Assembly: GCF_030409605.1 (NCBI RefSeq)
Contig: NZ_JAUFQG010000006.1
Coordinates: 124,001-188,000 of the forward strand
Reading direction: 5' to 3'
Source of the DNA: Simiduia curdlanivorans
GTDB taxonomy: Bacteria; Pseudomonadota; Gammaproteobacteria; Pseudomonadales; Cellvibrionaceae
DNA length: 64,000 nucleotides
The notes under the pieces: generated by a model
The model's input: the letters and a program-made list of their open reading frames with translations, nothing else
Databases searched by the model: none
Told to the model about the DNA's origin: nothing
Position numbers and translations under genes: made by a program
Shown here: one piece after another, positions 16,604-24,787 of the stretch
How positions within the stretch are numbered: the stretch's first letter is position 1
Layout: each line of letters starts with the position of its first letter

Positions 16604-17292
16604 GACAACTTAGGCCACGGCATCGATGCGGGCTCAGCATAATCGGCTATTGCTTCCTTAACCGCCGGGCGCGAAAAAAGCTCGCCCTGGCTGGGTACAG
16701 ACACATAACAGAAAGGCTTGCCAAAAAAGTTGAAGCTCAGCGCGTAAGCGTGCAAATATCCTCTATCGCTATCTACAGTCGATTTGGCATTGTAAATATC
16801 GTCCCCCAGCACCGGCACACCGAGGCTTTTTAGCGCCACGCGCAATTGATGGGTTTTTCCGGTACTCGGCTTAAGCAAATAAAGCCGCAAGCCATCGCCC
16901 AAACTCTGACTGAAAAATTGTGTAATCGCAGGGTTACTTAAGGTTGGCTCAAGCTTCCAGGTCTTGCGCCGGCTAGGGCTCATATCGCCCTTAACCAAGC
17001 CCTGTTTCTTCTTCGGCTTACCGGCACAAATAGCTAAATAATACTTTTCAATCGCGCGCTGTTCAAACAGCTGCCCAAAAGCCGAAGCAGCCTCGGCAGA
17101 CTTCGCTAATAACAACAAACCCGAGGTCATTTTATCTAACCGATGTACCGGCCAAAGCGTGCGGCCAAAATATTGGCGCACCAACTCAACAATACCTAAC
17201 TGACCAGACTCGGTATGAAAATTAACTTCCGGTGCTTTATCTACAACGACAAAATCTTGCTCATCAGCAACTAACGAAAAACCCTCATTCAC
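16600..17292 (-). CDS. RluA-family pseudouridine synthase
   Basis: Converts uridine to pseudouridine in RNA. The family motif HRLDKMTSGLLL carries the catalytic Asp, and the C-terminal GKTHQLRVAL region is also present; there is no S4 domain. The open frame reaches 17454, but its first 54 codons lie inside dnaQ in another frame and resemble nothing. I therefore start at the GTG at 17292 (230 residues), which overlaps the dnaQ stop by 8 bp; a neighbouring CTG is the only other local option. The size matches the short RluA-like subfamily. The exact RNA target cannot be told from sequence. Confidence 0.85.
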   Translation of the reverse strand: MNEGFSLVADEQDFVVVDKAPEVNFHTESGQLGIVELVRQYFGRTLWPVHRLDKMTSGLLLLAKSAEAASAFGQLFEQRAIEKYYLAICAGKPKKKQGLVKGDMSPSRRKTWKLEPTLSNPAITQFFSQSLGDGLRLYLLKPSTGKTHQLRVALKSLGVPVLGDDIYNAKSTVDSDRGYLHAYALSFNFFGKPFCYVSVPSQGELFSRPAVKEAIADYAEPASMPWPKLS

Positions 17293-17998
17293 CAGATTGC
17301 AACCACACACAAGCACCACTAGCCTTTTGTAATTTTTCCAGCTTTTTAGTGTGCGCGGCCAACTCATCTTGCGTCGCCATAATGACCGGCAATGGCGGCC
17401 TTGCTGCAGACAACCTACGGATACCTTCGCTACCACCCTGCTGCTTTTGTTCATTCGCCGCAGCGAAACTCAACGCCTCCTGGCCGCCGGTCATTAGCAA
17501 ATATACATCCGCTAAAATTTCAGCATCGAGCAAGGCGCCGTGCAAATCACGCTGCGAGTTATCTACGCCATAACGCTTACATAGGGCATCCAGGTTATTT
17601 TTTTGACCGGGATGTTTATTGCGCGCCATGGCCAAGGTATCGAGAATGCCGCAATATTGTGTGATCGGCTTTTTGCCATCGGCGAGTAGGCGAAACTCGC
17701 TGTTGATAAAACCAACGTCGAAGGGGGCGTTATGGATAATAAGTTCTGCGCCGTTCACGTAGGCTAAAAAATCATCGGCTATTTGCGCAAAGGTGGGCTT
17801 ATCAACCAGAAATTCATTGCTAATGCCGTGCACTTCCATTGCGCCGGCATCGACTTCGCGCTCTGGGTTGATGTACTGGTGGTAATGGCGCCCGGTTAAT
17901 TTGCGGTTAACGAGCTCAACACAACCAATTTCGATAATGCGGTGCCCCTGGCTAGGCTCTAAACCAGTGGTCTCGGTATCTAAAACTATTTGACGCAT
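17285..17998 (-). CDS. dnaQ: DNA polymerase III epsilon subunit (proofreading exonuclease)
   Basis: The 3'-5' exonuclease of the replicative polymerase. The 237-residue protein shows the DEDDh motifs: Exo I DTETTGL (7-13), Exo II around HNAPFDVGF, and Exo III HGALLDAEILA. After the exonuclease domain GGQEALSF resembles the clamp-binding motif of E. coli epsilon (QTSMAF). The C-terminal tail for binding the alpha subunit is present. It lies downstream of rnhA on the same strand, whereas E. coli has them divergent. Confidence 0.96.
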   Translation of the reverse strand: MRQIVLDTETTGLEPSQGHRIIEIGCVELVNRKLTGRHYHQYINPEREVDAGAMEVHGISNEFLVDKPTFAQIADDFLAYVNGAELIIHNAPFDVGFINSEFRLLADGKKPITQYCGILDTLAMARNKHPGQKNNLDALCKRYGVDNSQRDLHGALLDAEILADVYLLMTGGQEALSFAAANEQKQQGGSEGIRRLSAARPPLPVIMATQDELAAHTKKLEKLQKASGACVWLQSGE

Positions 17999-18043
17999 AA
18001 TTATGATTCGCGATTAGAAACGGATTAACGTGGAGTTCACAGG

Positions 18044-18481
18044 TTAGGCAGGCAACTGTTCGATGCCGAGGTTGGCTAGCTCATCGGCCATCTCATTTTC
18101 CCGATGCCCCGAGTGACCTTTAACCCAAGCCCAGGTGATGCTGTGCCGAGCAGACTGTTCATCCAAGGCACGCCACAAGTCTTCATTTTTTACGGGTTGC
18201 CGGCTAGCGGTTTTCCAACCATTGCGCTTCCACTTCTCCATCCAACTGGTAATGCCTTGGCGCACATATTGGGAATCGGTAGTCAGTATGACCTCGCAAT
18301 GCTCGTTTAGTGCCTTTAGCCCTTCAATGGCCGCCATGAGCTCCATACGATTATTGGTGGTATGTTTTTCACCACCGCACAGGGACTTTTCGAGTTCGCC
18401 ATAACGCATCAACACACCCCAACCACCGGGGCCAGGATTGCCCTTACAGGCGCCATCGGTAAATAACTCGACCTTCTTCAA
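18044..18481 (-). CDS. rnhA: Ribonuclease HI
   Basis: Cleaves the RNA strand of RNA-DNA hybrids. The 145-residue protein carries all four acidic residues: FTDGACKGNPGPGGWG (Asp), NRMELMA (Glu), TDSQYV (Asp) and the C-terminal ENEMADELA (Asp). Slightly shorter than E. coli RNase HI (155) but complete. It lies between the yafS-like gene and dnaQ, the conserved block mltD-gloB-yafS-rnhA-dnaQ. Confidence 0.97.
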   Translation of the reverse strand: MKKVELFTDGACKGNPGPGGWGVLMRYGELEKSLCGGEKHTTNNRMELMAAIEGLKALNEHCEVILTTDSQYVRQGITSWMEKWKRNGWKTASRQPVKNEDLWRALDEQSARHSITWAWVKGHSGHRENEMADELANLGIEQLPA

Positions 18482-18522
18482 TCTAACACCGCTTAATTTT
18501 CAAAAGCCTGAAGGATACCAGA

Positions 18523-19404
18523 TCAGGATTCCGATGGCGGCTTTTTGTATCCAGATTGACGTGCCTTTTGGCCCACTTGTGCTCGTGGTACCGGCTCTGC
18601 CTGACGATTCACCACGCTTAGACCCGGCAGGGCTTGACGCGCCTTCCACATAGGCCGAATTGGCGTTAACGGGGTAACCTCCTTGCGCGCCACCAAGACG
18701 TAAAAACCGCCGCCCAGCCACTGCCAGCGCTCGCACCAGTTATCCCAGCCGTGCAAAAGGGATAGACCCTTGGCCGACTGCAGCGGGAACCGATAAAACC
18801 CACGGCTCAAGCTAGACACCTCCAGGTCTAACAAACGCAACCAATCATTCAAACGCCTGACGGAAAATGCCTGATATCGCCAATGGGGCTCGTTACCTAG
18901 GCGCGCTAACTGCTTCCATAGGCCCATTAAGCTCCAGGGATTAAACCCCACAATAACCAGGTGCCCCCGGGGCATCAGAACGCGGCAGGCCTCGCGCAGC
19001 ACCTGGTGCGGCTGGTTGGAAAACTCCAGCACATGGTGCAAAAGCACAACATCTGTGCTCTCGGCCGGCAAAGGCAATTGTTCCGGGTGCGCGAGAGCCG
19101 CTGGACCGTGCAGCTCATTGCTAGCCGATGCGAGGGGATTGATATTGAACCGGTGTAGAATCCGGCTAGTTGCGGTCAACTCTAAATTTCGGCAGACGCT
19201 CATTTGACAGAGGTGGTAGCCAAATAAACACTGCAATACCTCATCGACCTGCTGTAATTCTCGGCTTAACAGCTCGCGCCCCACAGGCGTACGAAACCAA
19301 GCCTCCATGGCAGGCACCGCCTCAGATAAGGGCGGCAGGCCCCGGCCCCAGTGGCTAAGCCTCGGTAAACGCTTAAATCTTTCAGGTGGGGTAAGATAGC
19401 CCAT
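18523..19404 (-). CDS. YafS-like methyltransferase-domain protein
   Basis: A 293-residue protein with the second half of a class I SAM-methyltransferase fold: LPLPAESTDVVLLHHVLEFS (motif II/post-I) and ACRVLMPRGHLVIVGFNP (motif III). The usual glycine-rich SAM loop (GxGxG) is not evident in the N-terminal half, where VCRNLELTATSRIL stands in its place. Its position between gloB and rnhA matches E. coli yafS. The substrate is unknown. Divergent from gloB, with a shared intergenic region of about 200 bp. Confidence 0.82.
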   Translation of the reverse strand: MGYLTPPERFKRLPRLSHWGRGLPPLSEAVPAMEAWFRTPVGRELLSRELQQVDEVLQCLFGYHLCQMSVCRNLELTATSRILHRFNINPLASASNELHGPAALAHPEQLPLPAESTDVVLLHHVLEFSNQPHQVLREACRVLMPRGHLVIVGFNPWSLMGLWKQLARLGNEPHWRYQAFSVRRLNDWLRLLDLEVSSLSRGFYRFPLQSAKGLSLLHGWDNWCERWQWLGGGFYVLVARKEVTPLTPIRPMWKARQALPGLSVVNRQAEPVPRAQVGQKARQSGYKKPPSES

Positions 19405-19612
19405 GTTATCTCCTGCGGTGCACTTTCACGCTAGAACAAATAGCGCAGCAGTACAGCATCCAAGCAACATACAAGGTTCAACAAAGTACAGCATTGAAAC
19501 AAATTTTGCGCAATTATTCAGCGCTCAACCCCTAACGCCCTTGGGGCTCTGCGCATGGTTTAATAGTATTGGCAGAGCACTTGATAAACACCACCATCGG
19601 ATTAATTAGATA

Positions 19613-20392
19613 ATGCTAGACCTTACACCCATACCCAGCTTTTCCGACAATTATATTTGGGGCCTAAGCGACGGGCGACAAGCTTGGCTAGTGGACCCAG
19701 GAGACGCCGAGCCAGTCATTACATGGCTAGAAAACAAGAAGCTAGACCTGCGCGGAATATTAATAACGCACCACCATGCCGATCATATTGGTGGACTTGC
19801 TCAACTCTTGGCCTATCGACCCAATACACCGGTCTACGGACCTGAAACCGATAAAATAAAAGCCGTAACAGATCGGGTGCAAGACGGCACCGAACTCAAT
19901 ATCGGGCCTTGGCATGCAACAGTACTCGATGTGCCCGCGCACACCCTGGACCATATCGCCTACTATCTAGCCCCAGACGCCAGCCAGCCCGGCGTATTAT
20001 TTTGCGGCGACACCCTATTTGCCGCTGGTTGCGGCCGCCTATTTGAGGGCACGGCAAAGCAGTTAAACCAGGCCTTTAAACGCTTTAAAGCCCTCCCTCC
20101 CGAAACACTCATCTGCTGCGCGCACGAATACACCCTGGCGAATCTAGCTTTTGCCCAGCAGGTAGAGCCCGGCAACCCGAAACTACAAGAGCGCTGCCAA
20201 CAAGAAAAATGCAAACGCGAGGCTGGCCTGCCCACCCTACCCTCAACACTGGCGATAGAGCTTGCAACCAACCCGTTTCTGCGGCCCCATAGCCCGGAAG
20301 TACAGGTGTCGGCAAAGCATTACGCCAAAGCGGATCTGGTTGGCGAGGAAGCCATTATCGCAACGCTCAGGCGCTGGAAAGACAATTTCTAA
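19613..20392 (+). CDS. gloB: Hydroxyacylglutathione hydrolase (glyoxalase II)
   Basis: Hydrolyses S-lactoylglutathione to lactate and glutathione, the second step of methylglyoxal detoxification. The 259-residue metallo-beta-lactamase fold shows THHHADHIGG (metal ligands), GDTLFAAGCGRLFEG and CAHEYTLANL, plus the C-terminal substrate domain ending RRWKDNF. The length fits the family (251 in E. coli). Confidence 0.97.
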   Translation: MLDLTPIPSFSDNYIWGLSDGRQAWLVDPGDAEPVITWLENKKLDLRGILITHHHADHIGGLAQLLAYRPNTPVYGPETDKIKAVTDRVQDGTELNIGPWHATVLDVPAHTLDHIAYYLAPDASQPGVLFCGDTLFAAGCGRLFEGTAKQLNQAFKRFKALPPETLICCAHEYTLANLAFAQQVEPGNPKLQERCQQEKCKREAGLPTLPSTLAIELATNPFLRPHSPEVQVSAKHYAKADLVGEEAIIATLRRWKDNF

Positions 20393-20535
20393 GCCCTAGC
20401 AGCGCGGAGGCACAGGTTCACATCCAAAGATAAAAAGACTATAAGTATCCTAGGCTTTTATGAACGTTTGTTGACCAGTGCCGCCTCCAACCCTACAATC
20501 GCCCTCAATTACGCAGATAGTTTCTAAAAATACGC

Positions 20536-22128
20536 ATGAATTTTAAGTTAAAGCCTTTAGCGCTCGCGCTAGCCGCAAGCAGCCTATTCATTGGCTGCAC
20601 GCAAATTACTACACCTAAAACCCCAGCGGAAAAGGAACTCGCTGCTGTCAATCCCGATGTATTTTGTCCGGTGGATGAACTGGCATGGCAGGAGTTTGCA
20701 CCCAGTGCAGATACTAATCTCTGGGATAGGGTAAGAGATGGATTCCAAATTCCATCGGTACACAATGAACGCGTCGATACCTATATCAGCTGGTATTCAC
20801 GCAATGACAATTACATGAAGCGGGTGTCGGAGCGCGCCAACCGCTACCTTTACCACATTGTCGAGCAGCTCGACGCCAACGATTTGCCGCTAGAGCTGGC
20901 GTTACTACCCATTGTTGAAAGCGCTTTTGATCCCTTTGCCTACTCCCATGGCCGCGCCTCCGGCATCTGGCAATTTATTCCCGGCACCGGCAAACACTAT
21001 GGCCTCAAGCAGAATTATTGGTACGACGGCCGGCGCGATATCGAAGCCTCCACCGAAGCCGCGATCCGCTATCTAAGCAATCTGAACCGGCAGTTTGATG
21101 GCGACTGGCTACTTGCCCTAGCCGCATACAACACCGGCGGCGGCAATGTGCGCAAAGCCATAAAGCGCAATAAAGCCAAAGGCAAACCAACAGACTTCTG
21201 GTCACTAAAACTGCCAAGAGAAACCAGTGCCTATGTACCGCAGCTGCTCGCGCTCGCCGAGCTAGTACGCAACCCGGACGAGTACGGCCTGACCCTAACC
21301 GACATTCCAAACAACCCCTATTTCGAACGCATAGATTTAGATTCGCAAATGGATCTCGCACAGGCTGCAGAATTAGCCGGCATGGAGCTGAAGGATTTTT
21401 ATCACCTAAACGCCGGTTACAACCGCTGGGCCACAGATCCCGACGGCCCGTTTCATTTTTTAGTACCGGTTGAGCAAGCCGAGGGCTTTCTAGAAAATCT
21501 GGACGCCCTGCCCGAGCAGGAACGCATCAGCTGGAAAAGTTACAAGGTTAAATCTGGCGACAGCTTAAACCTCATCGCCAAGCGTCACCACACGAGTGTT
21601 AGCGCACTCAAAAGTGCCAACAATTTAAGCTCCAATTTAATTCGCCAAAACCAAACCTTGATCATTCCCGTTGCCAGCCAACCGGTGGAATCCTACGCCT
21701 ACAGTCACGAGCAACGGGTCAAAGCCAAACAAAATAAATCCAGCGGCAAAGCCGGCACCTCTAAATCAAACTACGTTGTGCAAAGTGGCGACAGCTTGTG
21801 GAAAATTGCCAGCATTCACCGCGTAAGCGTGAGCGAAATTGCACGTTGGAATGGCATGGCCCCACGCGATCCGATCAAGCCAGGGCAAAAACTCGTGATC
21901 TGGTCAAAGGTGGCAACCAACAACACTAGCTACGCCAGCAATAACAGCAACGGCGTGATTCGAAAAGTCAATTACCAAGTTCGCAACGGGGACTCGCTCG
22001 CAAGAATTGCCGGCAAATTTAATTTAACCGTCAATGACATTTTAAAGTGGAATACGATGAATGCAAAAAGTTACATTCATCCAGGCCAGCGCATTACTCT
22101 TTTCGTTGATGTTACGCGTGTAAACTAA
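20536..22128 (+). CDS. mltD: Membrane-bound lytic transglycosylase D, three LysM repeats
   Basis: Cuts the glycan strands of peptidoglycan in the periplasm, leaving 1,6-anhydro ends. The 530-residue lipoprotein has a lipobox ending IGC (C21) and a family 1 SLT domain (about 100-250) with catalytic Glu at about 128 in LPIVESAFDP, followed by GRASGIWQF and LAAYNTGGGNV. Three LysM peptidoglycan-binding repeats lie at about 336-377, 414-455 and 482-526. E. coli MltD has two LysM and 452 residues, so this one is longer. A two-way terminator separates it from ppiD. Confidence 0.95.
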   Translation: MNFKLKPLALALAASSLFIGCTQITTPKTPAEKELAAVNPDVFCPVDELAWQEFAPSADTNLWDRVRDGFQIPSVHNERVDTYISWYSRNDNYMKRVSERANRYLYHIVEQLDANDLPLELALLPIVESAFDPFAYSHGRASGIWQFIPGTGKHYGLKQNYWYDGRRDIEASTEAAIRYLSNLNRQFDGDWLLALAAYNTGGGNVRKAIKRNKAKGKPTDFWSLKLPRETSAYVPQLLALAELVRNPDEYGLTLTDIPNNPYFERIDLDSQMDLAQAAELAGMELKDFYHLNAGYNRWATDPDGPFHFLVPVEQAEGFLENLDALPEQERISWKSYKVKSGDSLNLIAKRHHTSVSALKSANNLSSNLIRQNQTLIIPVASQPVESYAYSHEQRVKAKQNKSSGKAGTSKSNYVVQSGDSLWKIASIHRVSVSEIARWNGMAPRDPIKPGQKLVIWSKVATNNTSYASNNSNGVIRKVNYQVRNGDSLARIAGKFNLTVNDILKWNTMNAKSYIHPGQRITLFVDVTRVN

Positions 22129-22151
22129 AGCAACGCAAAAACGCCAAACAT

Positions 22152-22181
22152 AAAAAAGCCTCGCAATAGCGAGGCTTTTTT
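22152..22181. terminator. Bidirectional terminator between mltD and ppiD
   Basis: A symmetric hairpin: A6, stem GCCTCGC/GCGAGGC, loop AATA, T6. It lies between two convergent genes and has U-runs in both directions. Confidence 0.92.
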
Positions 22182-22218
22182 ATGGCCGCCAATAAAATAT
22201 CGACGGCAAAAACATAGG

Positions 22219-24099
22219 TTAGAAAATTTTAATATCAGCAGCTTCTTTTAGCACCGCTTCATAGGCTAACACTTCGGCGTTAGCCGTGTCATAGCTTAAA
22301 CGCTGAGCCAAAGCCGTGCGCTGCTCCGCAGACAAATTCTCCAACTGACCGTCTTCCACTTTGACCAATTTTAACAGCACCAAGTCACCGGTTTGACTAT
22401 AAACCTGCGAATAAGCAGGCTCGTCGTCCGCAGACTGGTTCATATCAAACACCTGCTGCAGCATGGCGCGATCATAGCGGCTGTCTGCGCGCTTTACACC
22501 GGTGCTTACCTGCCAGTCATAACCAGCGGCTTTGGCAACAGACTCAACATCGGCACCAGTCGCTAGGGACGCCAACAAGGTTTCACCTTGGGCGCTCAAG
22601 GTTGCCTGCGCTTTTTCTTCTTTCAACTGAGTTTCGATTAAATCGGCAACTTCTGCCAGCGGCTTAACTTTCGCGGGCATATGCTCAGCTAATCGAACAA
22701 CCGCTACGCTGGTTTCTGATAGTTCGAGCACCGGACTGATGCGACCGTCGACCAAAACCTCATCGCTAAAGGCCGCACTCACTACCTTGCTATCGGCAGC
22801 TAAGCCATTGCCGCCAGCACGACTAAAAGCAGGCACGCTAACAGTATTTACGCCGAGGGTTTGTGCGACCAGCTCGATATCATCCTGCTTGAACGCTTCT
22901 TCTTTGAGCAACTCAAGTTTTTCAACAAATAGTTGCTGAGCCATCGAGTCGGCCAAGGCCATACGAATTGTTGGCATCTCTTCTTCTAAGCTTGGCAACT
23001 CAGCATTTTCAATGGCCACCAATTTAATCACATGCCAACCAGCATCCGTTTTAACGGGTGCCGATACCGCACCAACTTCCAGCGCCGCCAGTGCAGTTTC
23101 AAACTCTTCCGGAAAGGTATCACCAGAGGTGAAACCTAAATCGCCGCCCGCTTCGCGCGTGCCAAGGTCATCTGAAAAACTTGAGGCGACTTCTGCAAAA
23201 TCTTGACCGCCTGCGAGCGCCTGCTCGATCTCGGCGAGTTTTGCCTGCGCTTGGGTATCATCCTCGACTTCAACCAAAATATGGGCCGCGTGACGCACCG
23301 GTGCCGTCTCGTAAGACTTCATGTTCTCTTCGTACTGCGCCGCTACCTGCTCATCGCTAACTTCAACACCGGCGGCGATATCGGCAACATTTAACTCAAT
23401 CGCTTTAACGCTAACCATTTCAGGAATTTGGTACTGGGTTTGATTGGCTTGGTAGTACGCATCGATAGCCGCTGAATCAATTTCAGTAGCAGCCATGACG
23501 GGCGCCAAAGGCAGAGTGACGTAATAGAAATCCCGCGTTTGATCACTTAAGCGCACGTGCTGCGCTAACTGTTGTTCAGTCACAAAACCACCCAGAGCAA
23601 CTGACGACATGTATTGCTGCGAAATAATTTCTTGGCGAATCATCTCGCGATAACCCGATGCGGTGTAACCCATGGACTGCACCATGTAGGTGAATCGCTG
23701 TGGATCAAACTTGCCATCAACCTGAAAAGCTGGTGCTCCAACAATCAGCGCGTCTAATGCTTTATCGCTGATGGTCATACGCCCTTCGGTGGCACCTTGA
23801 ATACGCAATTGGCGGCTCACTAATCCATCAACAGCAGGGCCGCGCAAGCGCTCATCAGACAAGAAGTCAGCCGGTAATTGATCGCCAAAACGCTGGCTTA
23901 ATTGATCGCGCTGCATACCAATAGCGCGACGCACTTGATCTTCAGAAACCACATCGCCATTAATACTGGCAGCCTGTCCAGATTTCGCATCACCGGTAAA
24001 TAAGCTATCAACGCCGAAGAAAATAAAGGGTATTGAAACCAACACCACCAAGAACATCGCTACGGTGCCCTTCAAGTTGTCACGAAATGATTGCATCAT
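22219..24099 (-). CDS. ppiD: Peptidyl-prolyl isomerase PpiD (periplasmic chaperone)
   Basis: An inner-membrane-anchored chaperone that receives proteins leaving the Sec channel. The 626-residue protein has one N-terminal membrane helix (about 12-32, ending FFGVDSLF), a SurA-like N-terminal chaperone region, a central PpiC/parvulin domain (about 265-365, with AAHILVEVEDD and AGGDLGF), and a second degenerate region before the C-terminus. It lies downstream of lon and hupB, as in E. coli (lon-hupB-ppiD), behind a terminator. Confidence 0.95.
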   Translation of the reverse strand: MMQSFRDNLKGTVAMFLVVLVSIPFIFFGVDSLFTGDAKSGQAASINGDVVSEDQVRRAIGMQRDQLSQRFGDQLPADFLSDERLRGPAVDGLVSRQLRIQGATEGRMTISDKALDALIVGAPAFQVDGKFDPQRFTYMVQSMGYTASGYREMIRQEIISQQYMSSVALGGFVTEQQLAQHVRLSDQTRDFYYVTLPLAPVMAATEIDSAAIDAYYQANQTQYQIPEMVSVKAIELNVADIAAGVEVSDEQVAAQYEENMKSYETAPVRHAAHILVEVEDDTQAQAKLAEIEQALAGGQDFAEVASSFSDDLGTREAGGDLGFTSGDTFPEEFETALAALEVGAVSAPVKTDAGWHVIKLVAIENAELPSLEEEMPTIRMALADSMAQQLFVEKLELLKEEAFKQDDIELVAQTLGVNTVSVPAFSRAGGNGLAADSKVVSAAFSDEVLVDGRISPVLELSETSVAVVRLAEHMPAKVKPLAEVADLIETQLKEEKAQATLSAQGETLLASLATGADVESVAKAAGYDWQVSTGVKRADSRYDRAMLQQVFDMNQSADDEPAYSQVYSQTGDLVLLKLVKVEDGQLENLSAEQRTALAQRLSYDTANAEVLAYEAVLKEAADIKIF

Positions 24100-24190
24100 G
24101 GCCTAAAAACCCCAGCATATTTAAATGACCGCGTGTCAGCGGCGAAAACTGTATGTGACCGACTGTACTTTTTATCTTGTCGGTTATATG

Positions 24191-24219
24191 AAAAAGGCGC
24201 ATCGGGGATGCGCCTTTTT
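24191..24219 (-). terminator. Terminator after hupB
   Basis: Stem GGCGCATC/GATGCGCC flanked by A5 and T5, between hupB and ppiD. It ends the hupB transcript and leaves ppiD with about 90 bp for its own promoter. Confidence 0.88.
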
Positions 24220-24268
24220 CGCGATCGATTGGGTTGGCAAGGCCAAGCCCATACTGCTCTAGGCAGAA

Positions 24269-24544
24269 TTAACCGTTTACTGCATCCTTTAACGCTTTGC
24301 CGGCTTTAAAGCCAGGCACTTTAGCTGCAGCGATCTGAATCTCCGCACCTGTTTGCGGATTACGACCGGTACGCGCTGCACGATCTTTCACTGCGAAGGT
24401 ACCAAAACCTACTAAAACAACCTGATCGCCCTGCTTCAGAGCACCAGTAATTGAGTCAACCATTGCGTCCAACGCACGGCCAGCAGCAGCCTTTGGAATG
24501 TCCGCAGAAGCAGCAATCGCTTCGATCAATTCAGATTTATTCAC
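24269..24544 (-). CDS. hupB: DNA-binding protein HU-beta
   Basis: A small nucleoid protein that binds and bends DNA without strong sequence preference. The 91-residue chain MNKSELIEAIAASADI... has the arm motif GRNPQTGAEIQIAAAKVPGFKAGKALKDAV typical of HU-beta. About 240 bp separate it from lon, so it probably has its own promoter in addition to any read-through. Confidence 0.97.
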   Translation of the reverse strand: MNKSELIEAIAASADIPKAAAGRALDAMVDSITGALKQGDQVVLVGFGTFAVKDRAARTGRNPQTGAEIQIAAAKVPGFKAGKALKDAVNG

Positions 24545-24787
24545 ACTAAACCCCTTTTATTATTTCAAGTTCCAAATTTACTACGAAATATGTCACTACC
24601 AATGAAAACACTATGCTTATACAAGCCATCGAACGGCTGCACATAACAAAACGAACTGCGATTTATACCAACTGAACCAAGGCCGGTCAAGGCATGAATC
24701 GCAGAATTGGCGCGGCCTGCACAGCTTTTCATCGTTTTTTAACGATCCGAGCAAAGCCTCGCCAGATAGATCAAAAATCAACCAGCA

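Noticed and set aside
17293..17454. N-terminal extension of the pseudouridine synthase
   Set aside because: Lies within dnaQ in another frame and carries no recognisable domain.
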